In this document: in pieces, positions 21,612 to 33,285 of the stretch | Layout: each line of letters starts with the position of its first letter | Numbering within the stretch: the first letter of the stretch is position 1 | Assembly (NCBI RefSeq): GCF_043290135.1 | Contig: NC_134701.1 | Location: forward strand, 207,036,101-207,100,100 | Reading direction: 5' to 3' | Length of the DNA: 64,000 nucleotides | DNA from: Rhipicephalus microplus | Lineage: Eukaryota > Arthropoda > Arachnida > Ixodida > Ixodidae | The notes under the pieces: model-generated | What the model saw: the letters and a program-made list of their open reading frames with translations, nothing else | Databases searched by the model: none | What the model was told of the DNA's origin: nothing | Program-made: the position numbers and the translations under genes

Positions 21612-23440
21612 CCCATGTTTCTACTGCTCTATGTTTTCATGTTAAAACATTTTTCTTTTTGTTCCGAGTATGGGACGCGTTTTAATGTCGAAAATATTTC
21701 ATCTTAGGGGCACATACGTAAAAAAAAAAAAAAAACAAAATGTCTCGCTATTCTTTTTTACGTGACAGAAATGCTGATTCCAATGAGCAACTAAAGAACA
21801 ATCTACTTATTGACAGCTGAGGCAGCTGCATGCGTGGTCTGCCCCGCCAAAAGATTTTGCAACCTGTTTTGAATATGCGATAATAAAGTAATCGCAGTTT
21901 AAACGAACGGTAGACGAAAAGCAGATCATAGCTACAAAACAAGCTTAACGAGTTTGAGCCGCCGATTCCGAACTTACAAGCTTATTGGCAATAGCACCAA
22001 CGAACTGTAATATATGATCACTCTAAATGCGAAAAGGTTCAGCCTCGTTCATAACGGCCACTTTTCGCGCATTCAACGTGCCAGCCGAGGCGCGTGGCCT
22101 GGTCACGGAGCATCACTTGTACATTTAGCTTTCCCGCCTTTGTTTGCACTGCGCACCCTTGACAAAGCAACGGGTCGGGCGCGAGGTCTTCCGTGGAATG
22201 ACTAATATATGTAATCAGAGCCACTGACATTGTTTTGTGCAGTAGTTGCTTATTTTCCAGCCGCGTTGTTTCTCACCTCGACCAAGAGCGTATAAGCCAG
22301 GCCGGAGCTTTAATGAATGCTTGCAGCAGCCAGCACGCTTCCGCTTGCGAGGTTCGCTTCCGCTGGAGGTCATGAAGGACCATGCAGTGCGTGGGGCTTA
22401 CACTCGAATCTGCAGCGCCAGATTGAGAGCCGGAACGTGGAAACCATCCCAGCCCCAACGCCTGCTCGGTCCACTGAGCTTCGAATGCGTGGAGCGTGAC
22501 TCGGGCTTTGGAGATGGTGATGTTCTTGCTCAGCATTGAATGTAAATGAGTCTCAATGGGACGGCATGCTGCGTGCCTTGCCACTGCCGCATGATATCGT
22601 CGCAGGCGGCTGCAGTGACCCCGCCAGCTGGCAGCAAGTTTCTCACGTTAGTTTTTCTTTTCCGGGTGAGCACCCAGAAAAAAAAAACTATGCTGAGAAA
22701 TGTGACATTTTATGAAATCTCGCAGAAATCGGTGCGAAGATTGTCATTTAAGGGAAAGCCAACTAACCCCCGCTACATCTCCACTCTTTCACTTACGCGA
22801 TATTTTGAAGATTTGTAGAATGAAGACGTGTAGATTCCGTAAAATAGTAATAGTTTGACTGAATATCGAAAAATGCTTCTCCTCCTATTATAGTTTCAGG
22901 AGAGTTTACGAAGCACATCTACACACGCGATAGGAGAGGCGCTTGTTTCCTTGAACTGGACAAGGCCACTCGTCGAAACGTTGTCTCAAGCTACACTTCG
23001 CGTACAGTGATTTCAAGACAAAAACCTTTAATGTCTCATGCTCACTTCCGTCCTTCTATTCGTCGGTCCGTCCGCGCCCTGGCACAGTGGCAGGTGGCCG
23101 CTGGGGCGCGCCTACTTACGTCGGTCTTACCACGAGCCTGACTCTACAGCGCTCGTGCTTTGCTCGTGTGGCGTCGCTGTGCCCACCCTGTCCAAGCGTG
23201 CAACAAGGGGGACGTGCGCATCACGTTCAATTTTGACCAGCCACGTCTCTGTGGGTACAGGCGTTCGCCGAACACGCTTTGGAATTCACAAAGTGTCCAT
23301 CATTTTTTTTCATCTCTGCAGAGTGGTACAGTAAGTTCTGGAAGAATGCTAGGGGTCGAAACAAGTTTGGGTGAGCAAAAACGAGAGCCTAATGAGGAAG
23401 TGTAATGCAATAGCACGGGTTTTCAAAGCCACGATGTGAA
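21612..23440. other. Unassigned sequence
   Basis: Mostly unrecognised. A G+C-richer part at 22250-22640 carries overlapping frames on both strands (for example 22273-22584 minus, 103 codons) without known domains. A poly-A run lies at 21719-21736. Confidence 0.35.
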
Positions 23441-23625
23441 TATGAGGTAAGCCGTAGCGGGAGACTGCGGATTAACTTCTACCCCCTGGGGGCTCGTCAA
23501 CGTGCGCCTCAATGAAAACACACAGGCGTCCTTTGCATTTCGCCTTCCATAGAGATGCCGCCACCATGACCGGCAATCGAAGCCACCCCGCGAGCTTAGA
23601 ACACGACACTTACGCGTGGTGATTC
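23441..23625 (-). mobile_element. tRNA-headed SINE fragment (Ruka-related)
   Basis: In the plus reading: GTGCGCCTCAATGAAAACAC, then TTTCGCCTTCCATAGAGATG and GGCAATCGAAGCC at the position of the Ruka B box. It resembles the variant of the tick SINE whose body reads CTCAATGAAAACACACAG. The head is cut at its junction with the RNase H fragment. Confidence 0.5.
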
Positions 23626-24305
23626 CCGTTATAGTATCACGGATTCGCGCCGAGCGTGTCGTAATTACATAGCCGGGTGAATATCACCGTTAGCCGAGAC
23701 GATAACGCGCAACTGCACAAGAGACAGGAACCCTCATCCGAAACGTATTATATTCGCACCGGGTCATCAGGAATTGCGGCGAAATGAGGCTGCAGATGTG
23801 GCTGCCTGAGCACTCATTTCCGGGCTACCTTCGTCAATGCCGATGGACACCGACGAAAAAGGCTACCCTCTCCTCCGATATAAGAAAATTCATTATTATT
23901 AGGGAAGCCATCACCGCTATTCTCCCCACGAAAGAGGGTGGAAGAAAGCAGAGGAGCGCATTTTGCTTCGCCTCCAAACGAACACAATACGCTGTCCTGC
24001 CTTAGTGAAACGCTTCGACCATACGGTCACAAACAGGGCCAGCACTGTGGGGAGGTGGCCGACATCAACCACATGGTGTGGGCCAGCCAAAATAACCCAG
24101 CCATTACTCCTAACCCAAACCATAGGTAAGAGGACTGGGAGGTGGCACTGCTGGGCTGCTCAGACCTTCAGGCCCTTCAGGCCTTGGTCCAGAGAGCCAG
24201 GAAGGCGGCTTTATTCCATGAGGTCCCGGAATAGAGGCTCCACCCTGTCTGCAGGGACTTCCAAAAAGGTCCTACACCACTATAATATAAATCTTTTCAC
24301 CATGA
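23626..24305 (+). pseudogene. LINE RNase H and 3'-end remnant
   Basis: In one frame, GATTCGCGCCGAGCG onward reads DSRRACRNYIAG, and after a stop ISPLAETITRN. Near 23745-23800 it reads IIFAPGHQELRRNEAADVAA, the PGH..…NE.AD signature of LINE-encoded RNase H. After another stop, a cysteine-poor C-terminal region follows with HMVWA near 24072-24086 and a tail of LQALQALVQRARKAA (24162-24206). This order is what non-LTR elements show after the RNase H domain. It is 5'-truncated with at least two stops and frame changes. Confidence 0.7.
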
Positions 24306-27300
24306 TCTAAGCTACCCAGGGGGGTGTAAAATGTTATCGTGTGATTCCCTTAGTACTTATCGTACGTCTGGGTGAAATATTGATACATGACAGCAGAAGT
24401 GCGATCTCATAAGAGCCAGCGCGGAAAGAACAAGAATAGTTTTTATCGTTGCAGAAATACGTGCCTTGTGGCTCAAGTCAAATCGATGCCATGATATAAA
24501 GGATGATTTTGAGCTGTCGGAGATACAGCGCCCCATCGTTCTCTCAAGTATTACAATCCCCCCAACAAGTGCATTTTAGATGTAAAAACTAGTGTAACAC
24601 GAGCGCGTGTACTGTTTGGTCTTGTCTTGTTTCTATAGAAATGTTTTTTTCACGATGACCACGAACCAACAAGCTCCGTTTGACACGCTTTTGTAATGCC
24701 TGCTAAGGCGCGCAATAACTCCTTCGTAGTCTGTCAGACTCATTAATTAAGTTAGAAAGCTGTAGAACACAGGTGGAAACACAGTACCTCTAATTAATTT
24801 TATAATGGAGCCATGTTATGTGGGTAGTCTGTTACCTTTTGTGGCCCTTATTTTTTGAGCTTGCTGTGAACCTTGACCCACCCGCTGTTAATATGGCTAG
24901 GCCTAGGCATTGATCCGCAATAATTTGTTTTACATTCACCCTGAAGAATTACAAATATATGTACTACAGACCTATAGTTGACCAGAGAGATGTCAGGGTA
25001 CATCGCATGTGCTCTTGCTCATAGTATAGTTACTAGTTGAACTATATGGTTCAGCCTTCCTTTTGCACCAGCCGTCTAATGCAATCACTTGCTGCGTTAA
25101 CTACAGCATCCATGAATGAAATCACACTTGAGGCCTCGGTTGTCTTATTTGCCTCATCCTCGTCAGTTCACTACGGAACAGCCGTCTGGATCTGCCCATT
25201 TTCACTCGAAGGTACACTAAAGATAACAAAAATTTGTCGATCAGTAATCTGCTCTCTCATAATTTCGAAATCGCCACGCTTGCTGAGAGAAGATGCTTGG
25301 AAAGCGAAGAAACGTGGAAAATGAAAACGCATTTAGGATGACTGCCAGTTGGGCCTGTTGGTAAAGGTTCATGATGAAACAAGCTCAAAAAATACACACA
25401 CTCAGAGAGGACACAGACAAGCGCTTACTAGCAACTGGAAATTTTATTTCGAAGCGAACACTAATAAACACATCACACGCATGTACGTCATGCCCAACTG
25501 GTTTCATCATGAAAAAACGGTTGGAAATGCCGCCGTTAGATTACAGGTCCAAACGTCGCGGTGCCAACGTTTTTGGTGGGAGGTACTGGGGTATATTAAA
25601 TTCATAATTAGTAAATATGAAAGAAATGTACTTCTTAGGGGGCCATAAACATCACATGTCAAGTATCGAAACATTTCTTCGAGCTTATGTCGCTAAAATA
25701 CGTCGAATGCACTTTGAAGCCCGTGAAATCGCGTGCAAAAACTGCAGGGGCGAAGTTTGTAAATGGGACATTGGCCTTCATTTTTTTCCTGCATTGAAAA
25801 AAACTTACGATGAAAATAATGACATTACAGTTCTTGAAGATTACCTTCAAAAATGCAGGCTAAGTGGTTGATTTGTTATAGTGTCCCCCTAAGTTATTTA
25901 CGGAGCAAACATACATGGTGTCTCGCAGGAAGTACCTGTAGAAGGCTTAAAAAGGGAGATAATTCGGTGTTCTTCCAGCTGAGCTTTCAAGAGCGTAATC
26001 TATGGCTGTTTGAGTAAACGGATGCAGCTTCGAATACCCAGATGTCTCGTTTTCTACGTTTGCGCAAGCAATCGTCTGTACAACGAATAGAGCAGAGAAT
26101 CCAGCTGCGCGCCTCGGTGATAGTTCGTGTCATTCGCACAAGAGTCGACGGACTTCTGACAAAAAGCCCTGCAGGCGCCGCGATTGCGTCATCGCGAACG
26201 CCGGTATTAATGAAAGTACAAATACGTTGTGTGCGCTGCGGGAGACAACGCAGCAAGACTCCAGCGTCCAAGTTCTCCGGCGGGCCTTAACAATGCCCAA
26301 AGAAAGTTTTCTTGCACCGAATGAAATTTGTAGTGTTTAACAATGTCAATGGAATTTAGGGGAAAATTAACGCAGATCAATGAAGTCACTGCTGATTACG
26401 GAGGTCAGCTACGTCCTAAATTCCTTAATGTCGGCGTTCATGTCACCGACTAGTATAAAGGACGGACAGATGGAAGGACGAAACGAACAGACGGACGGGT
26501 GGACGGACAGACGCACAGACATAGCATGGTCTATGCTAAACCTATGTGCGTGCTATGAATGCTTTATGTACGGTATATGTAACGAATGCGTTTCTTATGC
26601 ATGAATGCGTTTCTTAGGCTTGTTTCTTATGCATAAGTGACTCTAAAGTGTTGTCTATTAAGCACTTGTCGCAGACTCTATAGGTAGATTCGTACTCAAA
26701 TTTCTCTTTCTAAGCGCACTTTCGTTGTTGGTATGCATCACAGGGCTCAGCCAAAGTGAATTGCGGTCACCCCTTCAACCACAGTAGCTTACAAACTTTA
26801 GTCTTTGATAGGAGCAGTTGGAAAAATACGCAGCACCGTTGAAGTAAATTCTAGTTTCCAGTATATAGGGCCGCTATGTTGCTTTGTCGGACAGTTAGTT
26901 CGTTACTCAGTGGTCGATACGGAAGATACCGTTAGAAATCATAAATGAAGCTAATCTGAAATGTATGTGTGTATCTGCCATGTAACAAGCAATACAAATA
27001 TTTATGATAACCTAAGAGTAACGCTAACTGCATGAAGACGTGTCAGCAATATTGAGGCTATAAGAATTGTCACAGCAGGTGTAAAGGTAGGGCAATATTG
27101 AAGATTTTCTCATTGAATTTCAAACATGAATTTCGGCATGAAGACATAACCGCAAAAGTAAGAAAAAAATTTCTTGGTGCTAAATGGAAGAAATTTGTTT
27201 ATGACAGTTCTAAAAGTGGGCGAAAGAACACTGGGCGCATGTGTTCTGTTTTGCGTTCTCGCGCTTTTTCTGAAAGAACATTTTGGCTGATCTCCCTAAT

Positions 27301-28530
27301 AAGAATATAACGTTTCTGCAGCCCCCTATTTCCCGCAGTAAAGGCGGGCCGCAAGACAGATTTCTCGATATGACCGAACAGCATCATACATGTCTTACCG
27401 GCGTTGCAAGATCGAAAATCAATGCTTGCTGCTAGTCCCGAGTCATGTGGAGTGCTCGACGCGCGTGTATCAAAACACCGGTTCTTCGTGTATAATGTTA
27501 GCCTTGTACTTGTGTCCCACACGAACATGTGTTGAGAGGGGCTATTAATCTCTTCGTAATACTTCGTTCACGTATATACCCATGGTTTTCTCGTTCGCCT
27601 TGCAGGAGACAGTTCATTGTCGCGAATGAAAGGCACCGCCATACGTCTAAGAGAAGATGAAGGTGAGACTGCTTTCTGCTTGGAACAGTGTTAGGCCGTA
27701 TGTCATGGCTGACAGCATTGAAAAGTTATTTTACGATAGAATAAATTGGTGTGTGTGGCTCGCAGGCACATAATAATGATAGACAATGAGAAAAATGAAA
27801 CGAGTTCATCAGAGTTACAGACTTCACTTTGGTCGGCAAAATCACAATTGAAAGCATCAGCTGGCCAACCGTAGGCTAGCGTTGAAGAGCACTTTAGACG
27901 CAGTATTTCTGGCCTTTTCTGGACTATAGAATATACCAGTTCAATGAACGCTTTCAAAGGCATCAGAACACTTTGTAGACGCTTTATTCCCTTCTCCTAC
28001 AGAATATTCCCGAATATGCCACTCTTCCCACTGCCGAGAAGTTCCCTGACGTGTACTCGAACATTACCTCAACTTTGGCATTGCAAGAGAAGTTAGCAGT
28101 ATGGGCTGCGAAATGCCAGTGATCAGAAGCGAGAAACACTCAACACGTCTGCGATGCAAGCGGTTGTCAAGTGCCCTCAGGTATTGTTCCCAAACGCGCA
28201 CCGTCTTTTAAGGATTCTGGCAACATTGCCCGTGAGCGTACACAGCTGATGTGGAACGCTCTTTTTCATGGCTGAGACGCCCAAAGTTGTACCCGAGAGC
28301 CACAAAAACAAATGGAAGATTGTTTGGCATCGCTATTTGAACATCCACAGTGGAATACAAGTCCGCCCGGAAGACATTCTTTCTGTTCTTCACCGGGAAT
28401 GTAGAAGGCTTCGAATGAACGTGTGTGTATACAGTATCAACCATAGGTGCCTGCTCAAAATCAAGCAAGAAAATTAACCGAAGTTATTATTGGATTGCGA
28501 TTTTCCGAACAGCAGTGAAAATATAGTTGT
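24306..28530. other. Long stretch without recognised gene
   Basis: Unique-looking, AT-rich sequence. Small open frames (25037-25324, 25371-25648, 25617-25871, 27098-27310, 28268-28477) have no recognisable domain. At 25385-25470 ACACACTCAGAGAGGACACAG with AAGCGCTTACTAGCAACTGG resembles terminal sequence of a dispersed retroelement, but I cannot name it. An inverse degenerate GGAC/AGAC tetranucleotide tract lies at 26455-26522. Confidence 0.4.
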
Positions 28531-28762
28531 TAATGATCAATTGATGGAGTGGAACATCCCAAAACCACGATATGATTACGAGAAGGACCGTAGGGGGCTG
28601 TTCCGGAAATTTCACCACTTTGGTTCTTTAACATGCACCAAAATCAAAGTGCATGGGCCTCGAGCATTTTCGCCGACATCAAAAATACGACAAGGATTCG
28701 ATCTCGCTATCCACAGGTCAGCAATTGAGTACCATAACCACTGGCCCACCCTGGCGGGCAGT
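28531..28762 (-). mobile_element. Diverged Ruka-type SINE
   Basis: In the plus reading: ACATCCCAAAACCACGATATG, TTCTTTAACATGCACC, GGGCCTCGAGCATTTTCGCC, GGATTCGATCTCGC and CCACCCTGGCGGG. All blocks are in the normal order with many substitutions, so it is an old copy. Confidence 0.82.
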
Positions 28763-29404
28763 AAAACAGACTGTTCTGGTAAATTCAGTATGCCCTACTT
28801 TTCGTCTAGCCGTAAAGAAGCAAGTTCCACTGTATGCGATATATTGCTGAAAATCACTTTGACAGCATAGCAGAGTGATTCCGTTTTCTCCCATTGCCTA
28901 ATCCTTGATTTCCGGTGGCACCTTTCACTTGAAGAGGTGGTTCGCGGATACGAAAGGTCTGAACGGCAAGGCAACAAGCCAAATGTACATGCGGCAGTGC
29001 TCGCTAATTTCGGGTAACATACGGGGCATATAATATGATATGTAATGCACAGGATAATCTTCATGACAATTAAAAAAACATACTCAACAGAATTCCGCGA
29101 CGTAATTTTTGTTTCCTGCGTGAGACATTGCTTGCACAGACTTTCTTTCATTTCTTGTAAAAAATTAGGGTTACTATGTATACTGGCCGTAATTTCACAT
29201 AATAAAATGCCCACCCATCTTTCTCCATTCTGTGCATTTGTTGTCGTACGTCATGTAACTAGTTGCAGAAATCACTCGGGTTCCCTTCTAGTCATATCAA
29301 TGTAAAAAAAAACGAACAGATGTTGCGAATCAATACATTTGTATAATTTCTCGTACAATGTTTCAGCTTTATGTTCCTGATTCCTGCGCTGTTTGCCAAA
29401 CTGT

Positions 29405-29656
29405 TTACCTAATGGTATTGATATGTGGGATTTAACGTCCCGAAACCACCATATGATTATGAGAGACGCCGTAGTGGAGGGCTCCGGAAATTTCGACCAC
29501 CTGGGGTTCTTTAACGTGCACCCAAATCTGAGCACGCGGGCCTACAGCATTATCGCCTCCATCGAAATTGTGGCTGTTGCAGCTAGGATTTGACCTGTGA
29601 GTCAGCAGCCGAGTACCTTAGCCACTAGACCACCACGGCGGGGTTACCTAATGGTA
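29405..29656 (-). mobile_element. Ruka-type SINE with 13-bp TSD
   Basis: The SINE body is 29418-29643 (tail TGATATGTGGGATTTAACG, head CCACTAGACCACCACGGCGGGG). Flanks TTACCTAATGGTA at 29405-29417 and 29644-29656 are identical. The head is shortened: the stretch between GATTTGACCTG and GAGTCAGCAGCC lacks bases seen in other copies, so the B box region is altered. Confidence 0.9.
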
Positions 29657-30648
29657 ACCTGTTGCAAATCTTGAAGTTGTGGTTTTGAGGTAAACCCACC
29701 TGTTTGCGAAGTTGCATCACATAACTGAGAAAAGATGCCAACCATGATGAAGGTTACAAAAGAAGGTGATGTGGCTCATCATATGACAGCCTTGTTCACA
29801 ATCTTCTCTTCACTCTTTTTTTTTAGTACCCCTTGGTGCATAAGCAGAAAATGGCTCAATCATTGAGTGAAATGCTCAACTAACAAAAGCAGACTTTTTT
29901 TTGCTCCCTCTAAAACGTAAGAGAGGCATGACGCTAAAAACCAAACCACTCATAATTACTGTACATATCGATGTGAAGTAGCACAATAAGCTGGTATATT
30001 AACTGGATTTTAAAGTTAAGGTTAGAATAACTAACACAACGAGATCTTATTGTCCCAAATTGGAAACCGGCTACGGTATGAGCAGCCGAAACAATCCTAT
30101 GAACTTAGTGCATGGTCGCAGCAGTGCCACGTCATTCGCAGATGATTGCATTTTGTTCTGAATCTAAATACAAACCACTCTGAGGATGCTATATTGGACG
30201 CAGCAACAGTTTCGACGCATTTATTGAGCTGTGAGGAGAACGAGGCAGCGTTTATCACTTACGGTGTATTACTACGTCCTCATGTCAGGGACAAAAGGCA
30301 CCAGGGCGCTTTTGACAGAGTCACAGGGGACAATCTATTTCATTAAAACTGGTGAATATGGAAGCTGCCGCACCAAAAAGCCCTCATGGTAGCTCATTGT
30401 CTGCGCCGCCGCCGATGCTGCTGCTGCTGCTGATGAATATACCTCAAATACGGGTCATACCCACCCTGGGGGATCAGTCAAGAATTCATTGTATGAGTGA
30501 GTGCTACATTTTCAGTAAGAAATGTGTATGAGCAAGAAAAAATAACGTACGTAAAACGAAAAGGGTGCATTAATTGTCTTTCCCTCATTCAGACCGAACA
30601 GTATATACTCGTCATCTTCAATACAAGTGAACTTGATTAAAACTAATT
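29657..30648. other. Unassigned sequence
   Basis: No gene recognised. A short (CTG)5 run lies at 30416-30434. Confidence 0.4.
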
Positions 30649-30815
30649 AAAATGGCAGATCGTAGGTAGAGTGGTATCGATGATATGAGAATCTCGAAAG
30701 AGGAAGGTTGATATGTCCCCTTAAAATTAGCACAACTTTACGAGGCGAACGTAAATTGTGTCGTACATGACGTCCAAGTCAAAATTATCATGTGTGCACC
30801 TGGCATTTGTGTGCG

Positions 30816-33005
30816 TCATTCATTCACGTCACGTAATACCTAATTTAATATATGTAAGGCTAGTGAAAGAGCCACGAGTGCGCAATGAGTGTAGCATGTA
30901 GCTATGTTTTACATGACACGCGTGTGATAATTATCATGTCTAAAAGTGTCATTTACTTTCGTCATCCTTCACGTCGCGTAACTAAATTTGGCATACGTGA
31001 AGCTAACGAAATGACTGCGAGCACAGCATGAGCGTAGCATGCAGTCATATTCCTAAATGACAGCTACGTCATGATTATCATGTTTGCACCGTCATATACC
31101 TTCGTCATTCATTCACCTCCCCTAATAACCAATTTGGTATACGGGAAGCTAACGAAACGACCGCGAGCGCCGTATGAGCGCCGCATGCAGTCATATTCCT
31201 AAATGACAGCTACGTCATGATTATCATGTTTGCACCGTCATATATCTTCGTCATTCATTCACCTCCCCTAATAACCAATTTGGTATACGGGACACTAACG
31301 AAACGACCGCGAGCGCAGTATGAGCATAGCGTGTAGTCATATTCCTAAATGACAGCTACGTCATGATTATCATGTTTGCACCGTCATATACCTTCGTCAT
31401 TCATTCACCTCCCCTAATAACCAATTTGGTATACGGGAAGCTAACGAAACGACCACGAGCGCAGTATGAGCATAGCATGCAGTCATATTCCTAAATGACA
31501 GCTACGCCATGATTATCATGTTTGCACCGTCATATACCTTCGCCATTCATTCACTTCCCCTAATAACCAATTTGGTATATGGGAAGCTAACGAAACGACC
31601 GCGAGCGCAGTATGAGCATAGCATGCAGTCATATTCCTAAATGACAGCTACGTCATGATTATCATGTTTTCACCGTCATATACCTTTGTCATTCATTCAC
31701 CTCCCCTAATGACCAATTTGGTATACGGTAAGCTAACGAAACGACCGCGAGCGCAGTATGAGCAGAGCATGCAATCATATTCATAAATGACAGCTACGTC
31801 ATGATTATCATGTTTTCACCGTCATATACCTTCGTCATTCATTCACCTCCCCTAATAACCAATTTGGTATACGGGAAACTAACGAAACGACCGCGAGCGC
31901 AGTATTAGCAGAGCATGCAATCATGTTCATAAATGACAGCTACGTCATGATTATCATGTTTGCACCGTCATATACCTTCGTCATTCATTCACCTCCACTA
32001 ATAACCAATTTGGTATATGGGAAGCTAACGAAACGACCGCGAGCGCAGTTTGAGCATAGCATGCAGTCATATTCCTAAATGACAGCTACGTCATGATTAT
32101 CATGTTTGCACCGTCATATACCTTCGTCATTCATTCACCTCCCCTAATAACCAATTTGGTATATGGGAAGCTAACGAAACGACCGCGAGCGCAGTATGAG
32201 CATAGCATGCAGTCATATTCCTAAATGACAACTACGTCATGATTATCATGTTTGCACCGTCGTATACCTTCGTCATTCATTCTCCTCCCCTAATAACCAA
32301 TTTGGTATACGGGAAGCTAACAAAACGACCGCGAGCGCAGTATGAGCATAGCATGCAGTCATATTCCTAAATGACAGCTACGCCATGATTATCATGTTTG
32401 CACCGTCATATACCTTCGTCATTCATTCACCTCCCATAATAATCAATTTCGTATACGGGAAGCTATCGAAACGACCGCGAGCGCTGTACGAGCATAGCAT
32501 GCAGTCATATTCCTAAATGACAGCTACGCCATGATTATCATGTTTACACCGTCATATACCTTCGTCATTCATTCACCTCCCATAATAATCAATTTCGTAT
32601 ACGGGAAGCTAACGAAACGACCGCGAGCGCAGTGTAAGCATAGCATGCAGTCATATTCCTAAATGACAGCTACATCCTGATTATCATGTTTGCACCGTCA
32701 TATACCTTCGTCATTCATTCACCTCCCCTAATAACCAATTTGGTATATGGGAAGCTAACGAAACGACCGCGAGCGCTGTATGAGCATAGCATGCAGTCAT
32801 ATTCTTAAATGACAGCTACGCCATGATTATCATGTTTACACCGTCATATATCTTCGTCATTCATTCACCTCCCCTAATAACAAATTTGGTATATGGGAAG
32901 CTAACGAAACGACCACGAGCGAACCATGCGCGCAGCGCGTAGTCATGACTTACTTGACACGCATGTCATGATTTCCACGTTAGGGCCTGTCACCTACGTT
33001 CGCCA
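30816..33005. repeat. Tandem array, period 146 bp, ~15 units
   Basis: Marker word TCATTCATTC (or a one-base variant) starts at 31105, 31251, 31397, 31543, 31689, 31835, 31981, 32127, 32273, 32419, 32565, 32711 and 32857, every interval exactly 146. Diverged units begin at 30816 and 30962. Each unit contains CACCTCCCCTAATAACC, GGTATACGGGAAGCTAACG, AAACGACCGCGAGCGCAG, GCATGCAGTCATATTCC and the palindrome CATGATTATCATG. Inner units are nearly identical and outer ones diverged, as expected from unequal exchange. Confidence 0.98.
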
Positions 33006-33154
33006 TGCAGTCAGCTCATGCCATGCCAGTTTTGAAATATGTCATTGTCATGTAAACAAAAGCACCGCATGAGCAGGAAGACCGTAAGATGTGAATCATG
33101 ACATTCGTGATATACACGTCATAAGTCATGTTAGCCATAAGTCACGTCAGACAG

Positions 33155-33156
<2 letters not shown>

Positions 33157-33238
<82 letters not shown>
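33157..33238. repeat. (TA)n microsatellite, ~41 units
   Basis: A pure TA run at the right side of the 146-bp-unit element, in the place where the other copy has GATA repeats. Confidence 0.97.
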
Positions 33239-33239
<1 letters not shown>

Positions 33240-33285
33240 GGTCAATGTCACCGATGTTCTCTGAGAAATCCTTCAAATTTATTAA

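Larger units (their letters stand above)
30649..33285. mobile_element. 146-bp-unit element, long copy (Helitron-like candidate)
   Basis: It starts with AAAATGGC.GAT and a flank shared with 61508 (ATCGATGATATG, GTTGATATGTC, TTAAAAT.AGCACA). About 15 tandem units of 146 bp follow, then a (TA)n microsatellite. It ends with TACGGTCAATGTCACCGATG and CTGAGAAATCCTTCAAATTT, matching 62922-62970. Neither part encodes protein. A shared 5' flank, tandem core, microsatellite and hairpin-bearing 3' flank are the known layout of non-autonomous Helitron-like (DINE/HINE, pearl-like) elements. The class is inferred; strand is not assigned. Confidence 0.7.

Noticed and set aside
30816..33005. CRISPR array
   Set aside because: The whole 146-bp unit repeats without unique spacers, units are far too long, and the DNA is eukaryotic.
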